A stretch of 34,577 nucleotides of DNA from contig JANWVO010000033.1 of the NCBI GenBank assembly GCA_025056865.1, positions 1-34,577 of the forward strand, written 5' to 3'. The notes below the pieces were generated by a model. It saw only the letters and a program-made list of their open reading frames with translations. It made no database searches and was not told the DNA's origin. Shown piece by piece: positions 15,572-22,921 of the stretch. This DNA comes from Bryobacteraceae bacterium (GTDB lineage: Bacteria; Acidobacteriota; Terriglobia; Bryobacterales; Bryobacteraceae). Within the stretch, counting starts at the first letter, position 1, and every line of letters begins with the position of its first letter. A program made the translations under genes and the position numbers.

Positions 15572-17698
15572 TTACGGGCGCCGTCGGGCCAGAGACTCGA
15601 TGCGATCCATCCAGCGGGCCAGTTCGACCGCAGCCCCCGGCTTGGCCCCGTAGCGGAGCTGGTGATAGCAGGCGGTGAAGCCGCGCACGGACTCGCCGGG
15701 CTCGCCTTCCGGCAGGCACGCGGCGAACTCGGCCGGCGTCATCCATGGAGTCTTCTCGAAGCCGAGCGCCCGCAACCTTGCCAGCATTCGCTCGTAAACC
15801 AGGGCGGCGTCGTGCGGCGTCGCTGCTCCCTGGCGAAGTTTCCGGCATCCGGCAACCATCCGCCACCATCGCTGCAGGGACTGCCGGCGCCACCACGCGG
15901 CGAGGCAGGCCAGGGCCAAAAGCGCTGCCGCTGCCCAAGCCAGCGGCTCTGGCGGCTGTCCTCCCGCTGTGCCGCGCAGCCTGCGCCAGAAGGCGGACCA
16001 TTGGCTCCAGCCGAGCCGCCGGCGGGACTGTTCCACCTGCATGGCCAGCGAAAGCTGACGGTCGAGATCATAGCCGAGCACCCATTCCTGCCAGAAGATG
16101 CTCAATGCGTCCGACCAGAAGCTGAGACGGTCGAGGAGGCCCGCCGGCCGCTGTTCAGGATCCGGGGGCGTGGGGTCGAACTCCACCCAGCCGCGCCCGT
16201 CGATCCACGCCTCCACCCAGCTATGGGCGTCCGAAGCGCGGACGACATGCCAGCCGGTGAGCGAATTGTAGCTGCCTTCGCGGTAGCCGACCGCGATTCT
16301 GGATGGCACCCAGACGGCGCGCAGCAGGACAGCCATCGCGGAGGCGAAGTACTCGCAGTGGCCCTTTCTGCCTTCAAACAGGAACCAGGCCAGCGGGTCG
16401 TCCACCTCCCGGTCCAGCGCGCGGAGCGAATACTGGTAATTGCCGAGCAGGTAGGCCTCGATGCGGCGCGCCCTTTCGACGTCCGAACGGGCGCCGCTGG
16501 TGATGCGGCGCGCCAGCTCGATCACGCGCGGGTCAACGACCGGGAGACGGAGGTAGAAGTTGCGCTCGTCGGGCGGCAGCGTGCCGCTCTGGGGGGCGGC
16601 CAGCGTGGCGTGCACGACATAACGGAAGCCCTCGGGGCTGGCCAGAGGCGCGCGGTAGCCGGTGGCGGCGGACTCGAGCACGAGCGGCGTGGACACGCGC
16701 AGGTATTCGGGGGTGCCGGCGATGAAGAGCCAGTCCGAGGAGGTGTTGTTGAGGAACACCTCGTAAGTAAAGCGTCTGCCGGGAAGGCGGAGCTGTTCAT
16801 CGTCGAGGAGCTTGACCAGCCCGTCGGCGGGCCGCAGCGTGCGGCCTTCGCGCGCCCGGGTGCTGTACCAGCGCCAGCCGTCGAATTCGCTGAGGGCGGT
16901 GGCGCGCCATTTCAGGGCAGGGAGGCGCCGGTCGAGGAAGCGCGCGTGGAACACGGCGGTGCTCTGGCGGCGGATTTCGCCCACCTGCCCGAGCAGCACT
17001 TCGGGCGCGAAGCCGGAGGAGCGTTGCGACGGCTTCAGGAGGTGCTCGAAAGCGGCGCGTGCGGTGCGCGGGAGGAAGAAGAAGAGGCCTGCGGTCATCA
17101 GGAGCACGGCCGCGGTGGAGAGCGCGGTCAGCCGGGCGAGCCGGGCCGGGAGGCGGCCGCCTGCTCCGGCCACCAGGCGGCGGCCGCGCGCGGCGCGAAG
17201 GATTTCCTCGCTGGCGAGGGCGGCCATCGAAGCGGCGAGGAACAGGCACAGGAACAGGAGGAAGGTGAGGCTGGCGGAGACGATGGAGGCGGCCAGCATG
17301 GCGAGGAAGGCGATCACCTTGAGCACGAGGAAGTCGCGGGGCGTGCTGGCGGTGAGAATCTTCGCGATAAAGACGAAGAAGACGAGGTGCAGCGTGGCGC
17401 GGAGGAAATCGCGGGACAGCCAGAGATAATCGGCCGGGTAGAAGAGCAGGTAAGCGGCGGTGGCGGCGGTGACCCAGGAGGCCGGCAGCCGGAAAGAGGC
17501 CACGCCGGCGGCGCCGAGGGTGCGTGCGAGCAGGGCGGCGCCAGCCGCGGCGAGCGCGATCAGGTCCGCCGCGCCGTGCGAGAAGGCTCCGGAACCGGCC
17601 AGGGCGCTCCACGCGCTGGCGAGCATGAGCAGGACCGCAAACTCGTGGAAGCGCTCCGGCGCCCCGGCAACCCTGCCTGGCTGCCCGTTGCCAGCCAT
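15572..17698 (-). CDS. TgpA-like membrane transglutaminase (DUF3488-TGase-DUF4129)
   Basis: The protein has 708 residues. The N-terminal third (about 20-210) has about six hydrophobic helices, as in the DUF3488/TgpA N-domain. A periplasmic region follows, then a transglutaminase-like core with the full triad: Cys448 (GRKGHCEYFA), His492 (SDAHSWVEAW) and Asp508 (WVEFDPTPP). A further membrane helix (about 580-600) leads to a cytoplasmic DUF4129-like tail ending near the stop. Homologues act on periplasmic proteins or peptides; the true substrate is generally unknown. The usual MoxR ATPase and DUF58 partners are absent; instead a lipoprotein gene lies upstream and overlaps it. The start is ATG 17698 with GGAAG 4 nt upstream; the open frame before it is the shadow of the lipoprotein gene. 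A hairpin follows the stop. Confidence 0.9.
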   Translation of the reverse strand: MAGNGQPGRVAGAPERFHEFAVLLMLASAWSALAGSGAFSHGAADLIALAAAGAALLARTLGAAGVASFRLPASWVTAATAAYLLFYPADYLWLSRDFLRATLHLVFFVFIAKILTASTPRDFLVLKVIAFLAMLAASIVSASLTFLLFLCLFLAASMAALASEEILRAARGRRLVAGAGGRLPARLARLTALSTAAVLLMTAGLFFFLPRTARAAFEHLLKPSQRSSGFAPEVLLGQVGEIRRQSTAVFHARFLDRRLPALKWRATALSEFDGWRWYSTRAREGRTLRPADGLVKLLDDEQLRLPGRRFTYEVFLNNTSSDWLFIAGTPEYLRVSTPLVLESAATGYRAPLASPEGFRYVVHATLAAPQSGTLPPDERNFYLRLPVVDPRVIELARRITSGARSDVERARRIEAYLLGNYQYSLRALDREVDDPLAWFLFEGRKGHCEYFASAMAVLLRAVWVPSRIAVGYREGSYNSLTGWHVVRASDAHSWVEAWIDGRGWVEFDPTPPDPEQRPAGLLDRLSFWSDALSIFWQEWVLGYDLDRQLSLAMQVEQSRRRLGWSQWSAFWRRLRGTAGGQPPEPLAWAAAALLALACLAAWWRRQSLQRWWRMVAGCRKLRQGAATPHDAALVYERMLARLRALGFEKTPWMTPAEFAACLPEGEPGESVRGFTACYHQLRYGAKPGAAVELARWMDRIESLARRRP

Positions 17699-18102
17699 TC
17701 TGCTTCCAGTTTCGCAGAAAATTCGATCAGGCCCTGCGTGGATTCCATCGAGGAGGAGCAGACGACGAAGAGCTCGCCGCGGTGGAAGGCCACGGAGCCG
17801 GGCTCGTTTTTCCAGCGCTGGAGGGCCTCGAACGCGGCGGCGCTGGAGCGCATGCGGAAGATGTCGACGAGGATGACGGTGGCGTAGGACTGGTAGCTGG
17901 CGCGGACCCATTCGACGGGCGCGGCGGACCGGAGGGCCTCGGGGGCCGAATCGAGAGGGGGCCGCTCGAGCGCGGTCCTTTTCCACACGACGGCGACCTG
18001 CGCCGGCGGCTCCGGGATCCGCGCAGGACGCACGCTGCCGCACCCCGCCAGCAGGAGGCCCGCGGCAGCCGCCGCCAACGCCATACGCATCTCTAGCAAC
18101 AT
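17560..18102 (-). CDS. Small lipoprotein with an out-of-frame C-terminal extension
   Basis: This 180-residue protein has a lipobox LLAGC near residue 20, after a short hydrophobic stretch, and an Ala/Pro-rich linker. The family is not recognised. Residues about 50-135 look like a compact domain (VEWVRASYQSYATVILVDI ... GELFVVCSSSMESTQGLIE). The extended Shine-Dalgarno GGAGGTGAT stands directly before ATG 18102; a TTG two codons later would have better spacing. From residue 136 on, the frame runs inside the first 139 bp of the transglutaminase gene and becomes Ser/Arg/Ala-rich, as expected for a shadow frame. At the junction the bases are ATGG where an ATGA overlap would have ended the protein at residue 135. 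Either the stop was lost or the overlap is genuine. It is probably co-transcribed with the transglutaminase and may assist it at the membrane. Confidence 0.75.
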   Translation of the reverse strand: MLLEMRMALAAAAAGLLLAGCGSVRPARIPEPPAQVAVVWKRTALERPPLDSAPEALRSAAPVEWVRASYQSYATVILVDIFRMRSSAAAFEALQRWKNEPGSVAFHRGELFVVCSSSMESTQGLIEFSAKLEAEWLATGSQAGLPGRRSASTSLRSCSCSPARGAPWPVPEPSRTARRT

Positions 18103-18146
18103 ATCACCTCCGCTTCCTGCGCGGCTTCCGCGGCTGCGGGTTCGCA

Positions 18147-18152
18147 TAGAAT
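18147..18152 (+). promoter_or_regulatory. Candidate -10 box of the DUF1080 gene
   Basis: TAGAAT ends 10 nt before the ATG at 18163. The spacing and the following GACGCCATG are the same as before the lipoprotein gene at 22922. If used, transcription starts only a few bases before the start codon. No clear -35 is seen. Confidence 0.35.
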
Positions 18153-18162
18153 GTAGGACGCC

Positions 18163-19263
18163 ATGCTCAGCCGACGCACTGTACTTGCATTTCCCGCCGC
18201 TCTCTGGATGCAGCAGGACGAAGCCGGCTTCACGCCGCTGCGCGAGTGGACGGTGGTGGACGGGCCCGAGTCTGCGTTCGCCGTCTCGGGCAACGACGTG
18301 GCCGTGCAGGCGCACGCCTCGTTTCCGGCATGGCTGCGGAGCGCGAAGGAGTACCGGAATTTTGAATTGCGCGGAGAATTTCTGGCCGATGGCTGGAATG
18401 ACTCCGGCATTTATCTGCATGCTCCGATGCACGGTTACCCGACGGACGCGGGAATCCAGATCAAGATTTTTCACCAGCCGGAAGATCCCCCGACGCCCTA
18501 TTCCTGCGGGTCGGTCTTTCCGGCGATCGCGCCGCGGAAGGTTCCGGTGAAGAAGGGATGGAACGAGTTCCGGATCCTCGCCGACGATCCGGCGCTGCGC
18601 GTCTGGCTCAACGGAGAGCTGGTGCAGGACCTGAACCAGCGGACGCATCCGGCGCTGCGGGACCGCCTGCGTTCCGGCTACATCGGCGTCGCGGGCGCGT
18701 CCTGCGTGGTGCGCTTCCGCAACCTGCGCATCCGGGAGCTGCCGGGCGCCGAGGAATGGATCCTGCTGTACGAGAAGCCGGAAGACCTGGAGAGGAACTG
18801 GCGCACGACCGTGGGCAAGGTGGAGGCGCAGGCCATCGGGCCGGTGCTGCGCATCGACGGCGACGGGCTGCTGGGGACGAAAGAGCAGTTCCGGGATTTC
18901 TATCTGCAATGCTACGTGCGGGGCTGCGCGCAGCACAATAGCGGCATCATTTTCCGCAGCGCAGGCAAAGGAACGAATCCGCAGTTTGCGTATGAAATCC
19001 AGCTCCATCCGGTGCCGGACGCGCATTTTCCGACCGGCTCGCTGTACCATTATCAGCGGGCGAAATATCCGCGGATCGAGGACGAAAAGTGGTTTCTTTT
19101 CGAGCTGTGGGCGTACGGCCGCGAATGCCGTGTGCGGATCAACGGAGAGACGGTGATGGAGTACGCCGGGCTTCAGAGGATGCAGCCCGGGCTGATCGAA
19201 CTCCAGGCGCACCGGCAGGGCTACTGGGTGGAGTTCAAGCGGATCCGCGTGCAGCGGCTTTGA
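18163..19263 (+). CDS. Tandem DUF1080 (3-keto-disaccharide hydrolase-like) protein
   Basis: The protein has 366 residues with a short twin-arginine-like N-terminus (SRRTVLAFPAALW), suggesting export. Two concanavalin-like DUF1080 modules follow. The first, at about 20-190, has NFELRGEFLADGWNDSGIYL and YIGVAGASCVVRFRNLRIREL. The second, at about 195-365, has DFYLQCYVRGCAQHNSGIIF and LIELQAHRQGYWVEFKRIRV. The family (PF06439) is widespread in Acidobacteria, Planctomycetes and Bacteroidota. Some members hydrolyse or bind 3-keto-glycosides; the two-module form here is not one whose activity I can name. It stands alone on the plus strand, divergent from the lipoprotein/transglutaminase pair with 60 bp between starts. 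It ends facing the coiled-coil gene, with a shared hairpin in between. Confidence 0.85.
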   Translation: MLSRRTVLAFPAALWMQQDEAGFTPLREWTVVDGPESAFAVSGNDVAVQAHASFPAWLRSAKEYRNFELRGEFLADGWNDSGIYLHAPMHGYPTDAGIQIKIFHQPEDPPTPYSCGSVFPAIAPRKVPVKKGWNEFRILADDPALRVWLNGELVQDLNQRTHPALRDRLRSGYIGVAGASCVVRFRNLRIRELPGAEEWILLYEKPEDLERNWRTTVGKVEAQAIGPVLRIDGDGLLGTKEQFRDFYLQCYVRGCAQHNSGIIFRSAGKGTNPQFAYEIQLHPVPDAHFPTGSLYHYQRAKYPRIEDEKWFLFELWAYGRECRVRINGETVMEYAGLQRMQPGLIELQAHRQGYWVEFKRIRVQRL

Positions 19264-19278
19264 GCGCGGAAAGAGACA

Positions 19279-19302
19279 CCGCCGCGCCGGGAGGCGCGGC
19301 GG
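19279..19302 (-). terminator. Hairpin between convergent genes
   Basis: A perfect 10-bp stem (CCGCCGCGCC with GGCGCGGCGG, loop GGGA) lies in the 63-bp gap between the converging DUF1080 and coiled-coil genes. On the minus strand it is followed by TGTCTCTTT, a modest U-rich tail. On the plus strand no T-run follows. It best fits a terminator for the coiled-coil gene, perhaps also slowing the opposite transcript. Confidence 0.6.
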
Positions 19303-19326
19303 CAAGCGAATCCGGCAGGGGAAAGA

Positions 19327-20220
19327 TCAGCGCGACACCTGCACCTTGGGCGTGGCGAGGTAGCCGACGATGACGTCCTTGCGGACCTCGTTGACGACGA
19401 TTTCATACGGCTGCCGCGCCTTGGAAGTGTAGAACTGCACGGGCTCGTTGATGGTCTTGTCTTTCTTCTCCACCTTCTTGTCGTCAGCGATGATCTCGAT
19501 GGTGTAGCGGTTGCGCTTCGGGTCGGTGCGCTTGAGCTGGATGAAGACGTCGCCGACGCGCTGCGGCTCCTTCGTCTTGCCGAGGTTGAACTCGTAGTAG
19601 TTGCGCTCGCCGAGGGCCTTCAGGGCGGCCAGTTCTTTCGAGTTGGTGGCGATGAGGCCGCTCTGCACGCCGAGGTCGCCGGCGACGCTCTTGAGCTGGG
19701 CGATGGTCTTTTCCAGCTCGGACTTCGTGCTGCTGAGCTCGGTCTTGACGGAGCCGACTTCGGTGGAGACTTCGCCGATCTTCGTGGCCGCCTGCTGTTC
19801 GACCTGGGAGATCTGGCCGCGCAACTGGGCTTCGGCGGCCTTCTGCTGCTGGGCGAGGCGGGCGGCGAGCTCTTCGGCGTGCTTCTGGGCTTCCAGCTTC
19901 GCCTGGCCGGTAGCGGTGGCGACCTGGCGGCGCGCCGCTTCCAGCTCGTCCTTCAGCGCTTCGATGTTGCGCTGGGCCGCGGCGGAGGTGACCGTGGAAG
20001 CCTCCCTGGCCTTGCTGACTTCGGCCATCAGCACCTCGCGGTTCTGGGCCATTTCTTTCTTCAGGGCGTCGACCTGGAGAAACAGGTAGACATTGGCGGC
20101 GACGAGGGCGATGACGGCGCCGAACAGGATGGCGGTTTTCACCCCGCCTCCGCCGCCCTGGGTGGGGTAGACATAGGTGGGTTGCTGGCCCTGCGGGGGC
20201 ATGTAGTTGGGATCGCTCAC
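19327..20220 (-). CDS. Single-pass membrane protein with long coiled coil, function unknown
   Basis: From GTG 20220 the protein has 297 residues. A Pro/Gln/Gly-rich cytoplasmic N-terminus precedes one membrane helix (TAILFGAVIALVAANVYLFL). About 150 residues of Ala/Glu/Lys/Gln-rich heptads form a long coiled coil. The C-terminal 90 residues look like a compact beta domain (YYEFNLGKTKEPQRVGDVFI ... RYTIEIIADDKKVEKKDKTI). I do not recognise a named family; similar proteins occur in Acidobacteria. The GTG at 20220 was preferred over the GTG at 20229 because AAGGAG (20229-20234) sits 8 nt before 20220 but overlaps the other. The thymidine kinase gene ends 76 bp upstream on the same strand. A possible operator dyad lies in that gap. 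Confidence 0.85.
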   Translation of the reverse strand: MSDPNYMPPQGQQPTYVYPTQGGGGGVKTAILFGAVIALVAANVYLFLQVDALKKEMAQNREVLMAEVSKAREASTVTSAAAQRNIEALKDELEAARRQVATATGQAKLEAQKHAEELAARLAQQQKAAEAQLRGQISQVEQQAATKIGEVSTEVGSVKTELSSTKSELEKTIAQLKSVAGDLGVQSGLIATNSKELAALKALGERNYYEFNLGKTKEPQRVGDVFIQLKRTDPKRNRYTIEIIADDKKVEKKDKTINEPVQFYTSKARQPYEIVVNEVRKDVIVGYLATPKVQVSR

Positions 20221-20248
20221 GCGTGACACTCCTTGGCCGGGACTCGGT

Positions 20249-20266
20249 CTGTTACCAGATTAACAG
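20249..20266. repeat. Inverted repeat upstream of the coiled-coil gene
   Basis: CTGTTA and TAACAG form a perfect 6-bp dyad with a 6-nt spacer, 28 nt upstream of the start at 20220 and between the thymidine kinase stop and that start. Its size and place would suit a dimeric repressor site. It is short enough to be chance, and no second copy was noticed. Confidence 0.3.
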
Positions 20267-20296
20267 GAAATCATCCTTCGGCCGGAGGGCTGTGCC

Positions 20297-20920
20297 TCAA
20301 AGTTCGCTGCCGGATTCGTTCTGCCGCCGGGCGGCGCGTGGGCGGGCGAACTCGAGATACTCCTGCCGGGGCACGCCGGGCTCGAAGCAGCGACGGCAGC
20401 GGGCCTCGTAAACGCCCATCGCGCCGACCACGATGAGGTCGTCGCTCTCGACGAGCCGCTGCGTGTGTTTGGCAGGGTTGCCGCAGCGCATGCAGATGGC
20501 GAGCGTCTTGGTGATCGATTCGGCGACGCAGAGCAGATCGGGGACGGGAGGGAAGGGGCGACCCATATAGTCGGTGTCGAGCCCGGCGATGATGACCTGC
20601 TTGCCGGAGTCTGCCATCTGCTGGGCGACGGCGACCAGATCCTGGCCGAGGAAGTTGGCTTCGTCGATGCCGACGACCTGAGTGCGCCAGTCGAGCTTGT
20701 CGAGGATCTCGCGCGCGCTGGAGACGACCTCGGACTTCATGCGCGAATCGCCGTGGCTGACGATCTCGTCGACCGAATAGCGGGTGTCGAGCGCCGGCTT
20801 GAAGACCTGCACGCGTTTGCGCGCGATCAGAGCGCGGCGCAACCTGCGGATCAGCTCCTCGCTCTTGCCCGAGAACATCGGGCCGCAGATCACCTCGATC
20901 CAGCCGAGGTGCCCCATCAT
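20297..20920 (-). CDS. tdk: Thymidine kinase, type II (TK1-like)
   Basis: This 207-residue enzyme phosphorylates thymidine to dTMP with ATP for pyrimidine salvage. The P-loop GPMFSGKS is at residues 13-20. A Walker-B-like DEANF follows at mid-protein, and the structural zinc site is visible as CMRCG and CRRC. The lasso region (AGLDTDYMGRPFP) is also present. Length is normal for the family. The start is one of two adjacent ATGs (20920/20917), with AGGTG and GGAAG upstream; the much longer open frame before it is low-complexity and does not belong to the protein. The 5-prime region is unusual: about 450 bp separate it from the next gene upstream, with a promoter-like element, a 41-codon ORF and a perfect hairpin. 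The product links functionally to deoB elsewhere in the window. Confidence 0.96.
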   Translation of the reverse strand: MMGHLGWIEVICGPMFSGKSEELIRRLRRALIARKRVQVFKPALDTRYSVDEIVSHGDSRMKSEVVSSAREILDKLDWRTQVVGIDEANFLGQDLVAVAQQMADSGKQVIIAGLDTDYMGRPFPPVPDLLCVAESITKTLAICMRCGNPAKHTQRLVESDDLIVVGAMGVYEARCRRCFEPGVPRQEYLEFARPRAARRQNESGSEL

Positions 20921-21161
20921 GACTTCCATCACCTGACAGGATACGACGCCAGCCGCGGACCGCGCCCGAGACCGCAGAAACCTCCCTGCGCGGTGTTGGC
21001 AGCCTGGCTGAGCGCGGCACGCTGCGGCGCGGGAGCACGGGCTTGGCCGGGCACGATCCGGGGAGGCGGCGTCTCGGGGGGAACCAGGACTGCCATGAGT
21101 CCCATGTCCGTGGGGCGGGGAAAGCGTATGCGTGCGGGCGGAACTCCCGGTGCAACGGTCC

Positions 21162-21287
21162 TCAGTGGAGATTGCGGAGCGCAAAGCCGCCCAAGATGAG
21201 GATGCCGGTGAGGACTCGGAGGAAGATCCTCACCGGCGGACAGCCAGCCAGAATCGGAGGAAAACGCTGGCAGTACTTACGGCGCAC
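21162..21287 (-). CDS. Candidate 41-residue membrane peptide in the thymidine kinase leader
   Basis: A GTG at 21287 opens a 41-codon frame with a basic start (RRKYCQRF), a middle segment ILAGCPPVRIFLRV and a hydrophobic stretch LTGILILGGFALRNLH before TGA. One short transmembrane helix is plausible. A promoter-like element ends 13 nt upstream of the GTG, so the transcript would be nearly leaderless, and there is no clear Shine-Dalgarno. A perfect 11-bp inverted repeat lies inside the frame. It could be a real small protein, a regulatory leader peptide for tdk, or chance. No family is recognised. Confidence 0.3.
   Translation of the reverse strand: MRRKYCQRFPPILAGCPPVRIFLRVLTGILILGGFALRNLH
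21204..21237. repeat. Perfect 11-bp inverted repeat in the thymidine kinase leader
   Basis: GCCGGTGAGGA (21204-21214) and TCCTCACCGGC (21227-21237) are exact reverse complements with a 12-nt loop. No T-run follows on either strand, so it is not a standard terminator. It lies about 285 nt upstream of the thymidine kinase start, within the 41-codon frame. Confidence 0.7.
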
Positions 21288-21300
21288 GCCGTTGCTTCGA

Positions 21301-21330
21301 ACAGTACATCATGGGCCCGGGTTCCGTCAA
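21301..21330 (-). promoter_or_regulatory. Candidate promoter for the thymidine kinase leader
   Basis: On the minus strand TTGACG (21330-21325) and TACTGT (21306-21301) are 18 nt apart. The -35 is good and the -10 weak. It would drive a transcript beginning near 21295 that covers the 41-codon frame and then thymidine kinase, with a leader of about 375 nt. The sequence around it is more AT-rich than its surroundings. Confidence 0.4.
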
Positions 21331-21384
21331 GAGGGAAGCCTCCGAAATTTTTCACACGGGCGGGTACCAGGGGTTCGTGGCGTA

Positions 21385-22074
21385 CTACAGGTAGAACAGG
21401 CTGAGCCTGGGGAGGGCTTCCAATTCATAGACTTTCCGGTCCAGAAATGACTTTTCGAGCCGCGCCAACTGCCCGGCGCTCATGCGGCTGCGGTAGGGGC
21501 GCAGCTCGCGCTCGAGCTCGCGGCGCATTTCCAGGAGCTGCTCTTCGCTGAGACGCGTGCGGGCGATGGAGGCCATGCGGTCTTCGAGGGCAGTGAGCCG
21601 GAGCTCGAGGTCTTCGAGGTTGGCGAGATGCCCGTCCAGATTGGCAACGAGAGTCCGCAGGCCTGCGGCGATATCGGCATAGGGTTCGCGGGCCTCGAGG
21701 GCGGCGAGAGCTTTCTCGAGGTGCCTGCGGACGGCGTCTGGGGGGATGGCCGGTTCCGCGGGAGCGGAAGAAGCAGGGCGGTTGCCGGCCATCGCCTCGG
21801 CTTCCTTCATCACCGCCTGCGCGCAATAGGCGAGGCTGTTGATCATCTGATGCTTCTGGCGCCGGGAGCGCCATTTCTCGAACGCAGCGTCGATGCCGCG
21901 AAGGACGGCTTCGAGGGGGATGCCGGCGTTCTTCCAGCTTTCGACGAGCGCCCAGTCGAGCGGGGACATCAGGAAAAGGCCGGTGCCGCGGGCGCGCTGG
22001 AAGTGCTCTTCGACTTCGGTGAAGTAGCTGAAGTAGTTCAGCTTCCACTCGCCATTTTCGGGCTGTCCGCTCAT
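21385..22074 (-). CDS. Hypothetical cytoplasmic helical protein coupled to coaX
   Basis: This 229-residue protein belongs to no family I can name. The first 75 residues (NYFSYFTEVEEHFQRARG, LSPLDWALVESWKNAG-like positions 36-51, GIDAAFEKWRSRR) are a compact helical domain. It faintly recalls DnaD-type replication/primosome domains, but this is not strong enough for a call. A Pro/Ala linker follows, then a helical C-terminal half rich in Leu, Glu and Arg (LEDLELRLTALEDRMASIAR) that could form a coiled coil. No signal peptide or membrane segment is seen. Its ATG overlaps the coaX stop by 4 bp (ATGA, 22071-22074), so the two are translationally coupled. Confidence 0.8.
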   Translation of the reverse strand: MSGQPENGEWKLNYFSYFTEVEEHFQRARGTGLFLMSPLDWALVESWKNAGIPLEAVLRGIDAAFEKWRSRRQKHQMINSLAYCAQAVMKEAEAMAGNRPASSAPAEPAIPPDAVRRHLEKALAALEAREPYADIAAGLRTLVANLDGHLANLEDLELRLTALEDRMASIARTRLSEEQLLEMRRELERELRPYRSRMSAGQLARLEKSFLDRKVYELEALPRLSLFYL

Positions 22075-22841
22075 CGCCGGCAGTTCATCTCCCAGATGAT
22101 GCGCAGCCCTTCGAGGGTGAGGTCTTCGTCGGCGGTTTTCACCCAGCGCGAGCCGCGCGTGATGAGCGACGCATGGCCGCCGGTGGCGACGACGCGGGTG
22201 TCCGGGCCGAGCTCGGCGGCCATGCGCTCGACGATGCCATCGATCATGGCGATCAGTCCGTAGTAGAGGCCGGACTGCATGCTGGCCACGGTGTTGGTGC
22301 CGATGAGGCGGCCGGGATCACGGAAATCGACCATCGGCAGCCGGGCGGTGCGCTGGAACAGGCCGGAGATGGAGATGCCAATGCCGGGGCAGATGACTCC
22401 GCCCAGGTATTCACCCCGGGCGCTGACGGCATCGAACGTGATGGCGGTGCCCAGGTCGACGACGACACAGGGGCCGCCATACTTGCGCAGCGCCGCCACG
22501 GCATTGACGATCCGGTCCGCGCCCACTTCGCGGGGGTTGTCGTAGAGGACATTGAGACCGGTTTCGGTGGTGCCGGTGACCCAGAACGGCTCGACGCCGA
22601 AGTAGCGGCGTGCCATCGCGGTGAGTGAGGATTCGAGCGGCGGAACGACGCTGGCCGCGGCGACGCCGTCGATCTGATCGAAGGCGTGGTTTTCGAGGGC
22701 GAAGAGGCTGCGGAGCTGAATGCCCCATTCGTCCGGCGTGCGGTCGTGGACGGTCCGCAGCCGCCAGCGCGTGACGATGCGCGCGCCGTCGAAGATGCCG
22801 ACGGTGACGTTGGTGTTGCCTGCGTCGATGGCCAGCAGCAT
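22071..22841 (-). CDS. coaX: Type III pantothenate kinase
   Basis: This 256-residue enzyme performs the first step of CoA synthesis, phosphorylating pantothenate with ATP; it is the CoaX form, insensitive to CoA feedback and requiring a monovalent cation. The ASKHA-fold motifs are intact: DAGNTN at 6-11 (catalytic/phosphate loop, Asp6), GADRIVNA (107-114, with Asp109) and VVDLGTAITFD (127-137, with Asp129). The length is normal. Start ATG 22841 gives MLLAIDAGNT, the classic beginning of the family. It is the first gene of a pair with the hypothetical protein downstream and diverges from a lipoprotein gene with 80 bp between starts. Confidence 0.97.
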   Translation of the reverse strand: MLLAIDAGNTNVTVGIFDGARIVTRWRLRTVHDRTPDEWGIQLRSLFALENHAFDQIDGVAAASVVPPLESSLTAMARRYFGVEPFWVTGTTETGLNVLYDNPREVGADRIVNAVAALRKYGGPCVVVDLGTAITFDAVSARGEYLGGVICPGIGISISGLFQRTARLPMVDFRDPGRLIGTNTVASMQSGLYYGLIAMIDGIVERMAAELGPDTRVVATGGHASLITRGSRWVKTADEDLTLEGLRIIWEMNCRR

Positions 22842-22905
22842 GGCTTCAGTCCTAGGCTAGCACTGCGGGGGGCAGGGGCCGTCGCGGACGGGCGGGCCTC
22901 AGTGA

Positions 22906-22911
22906 TAGCAT
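22906..22911 (+). promoter_or_regulatory. Candidate -10 box of the lipoprotein gene
   Basis: TAGCAT ends 10 nt before ATG 22922, the same distance as TAGAAT before ATG 18163, and both are followed by GACGCCATG. A transcript start just before the ATG is implied. No clear -35 is seen. Confidence 0.3.
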
Positions 22912-22921
22912 CATAGACGCC

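Noticed and set aside
15269-17887. Plus-strand open frame of 872 codons
   Set aside because: It lies antisense to the transglutaminase gene, which shows membrane helices and a complete Cys-His-Asp triad. The plus-strand translation is Gly/Glu/Arg-rich without any motif and is a high-GC shadow.
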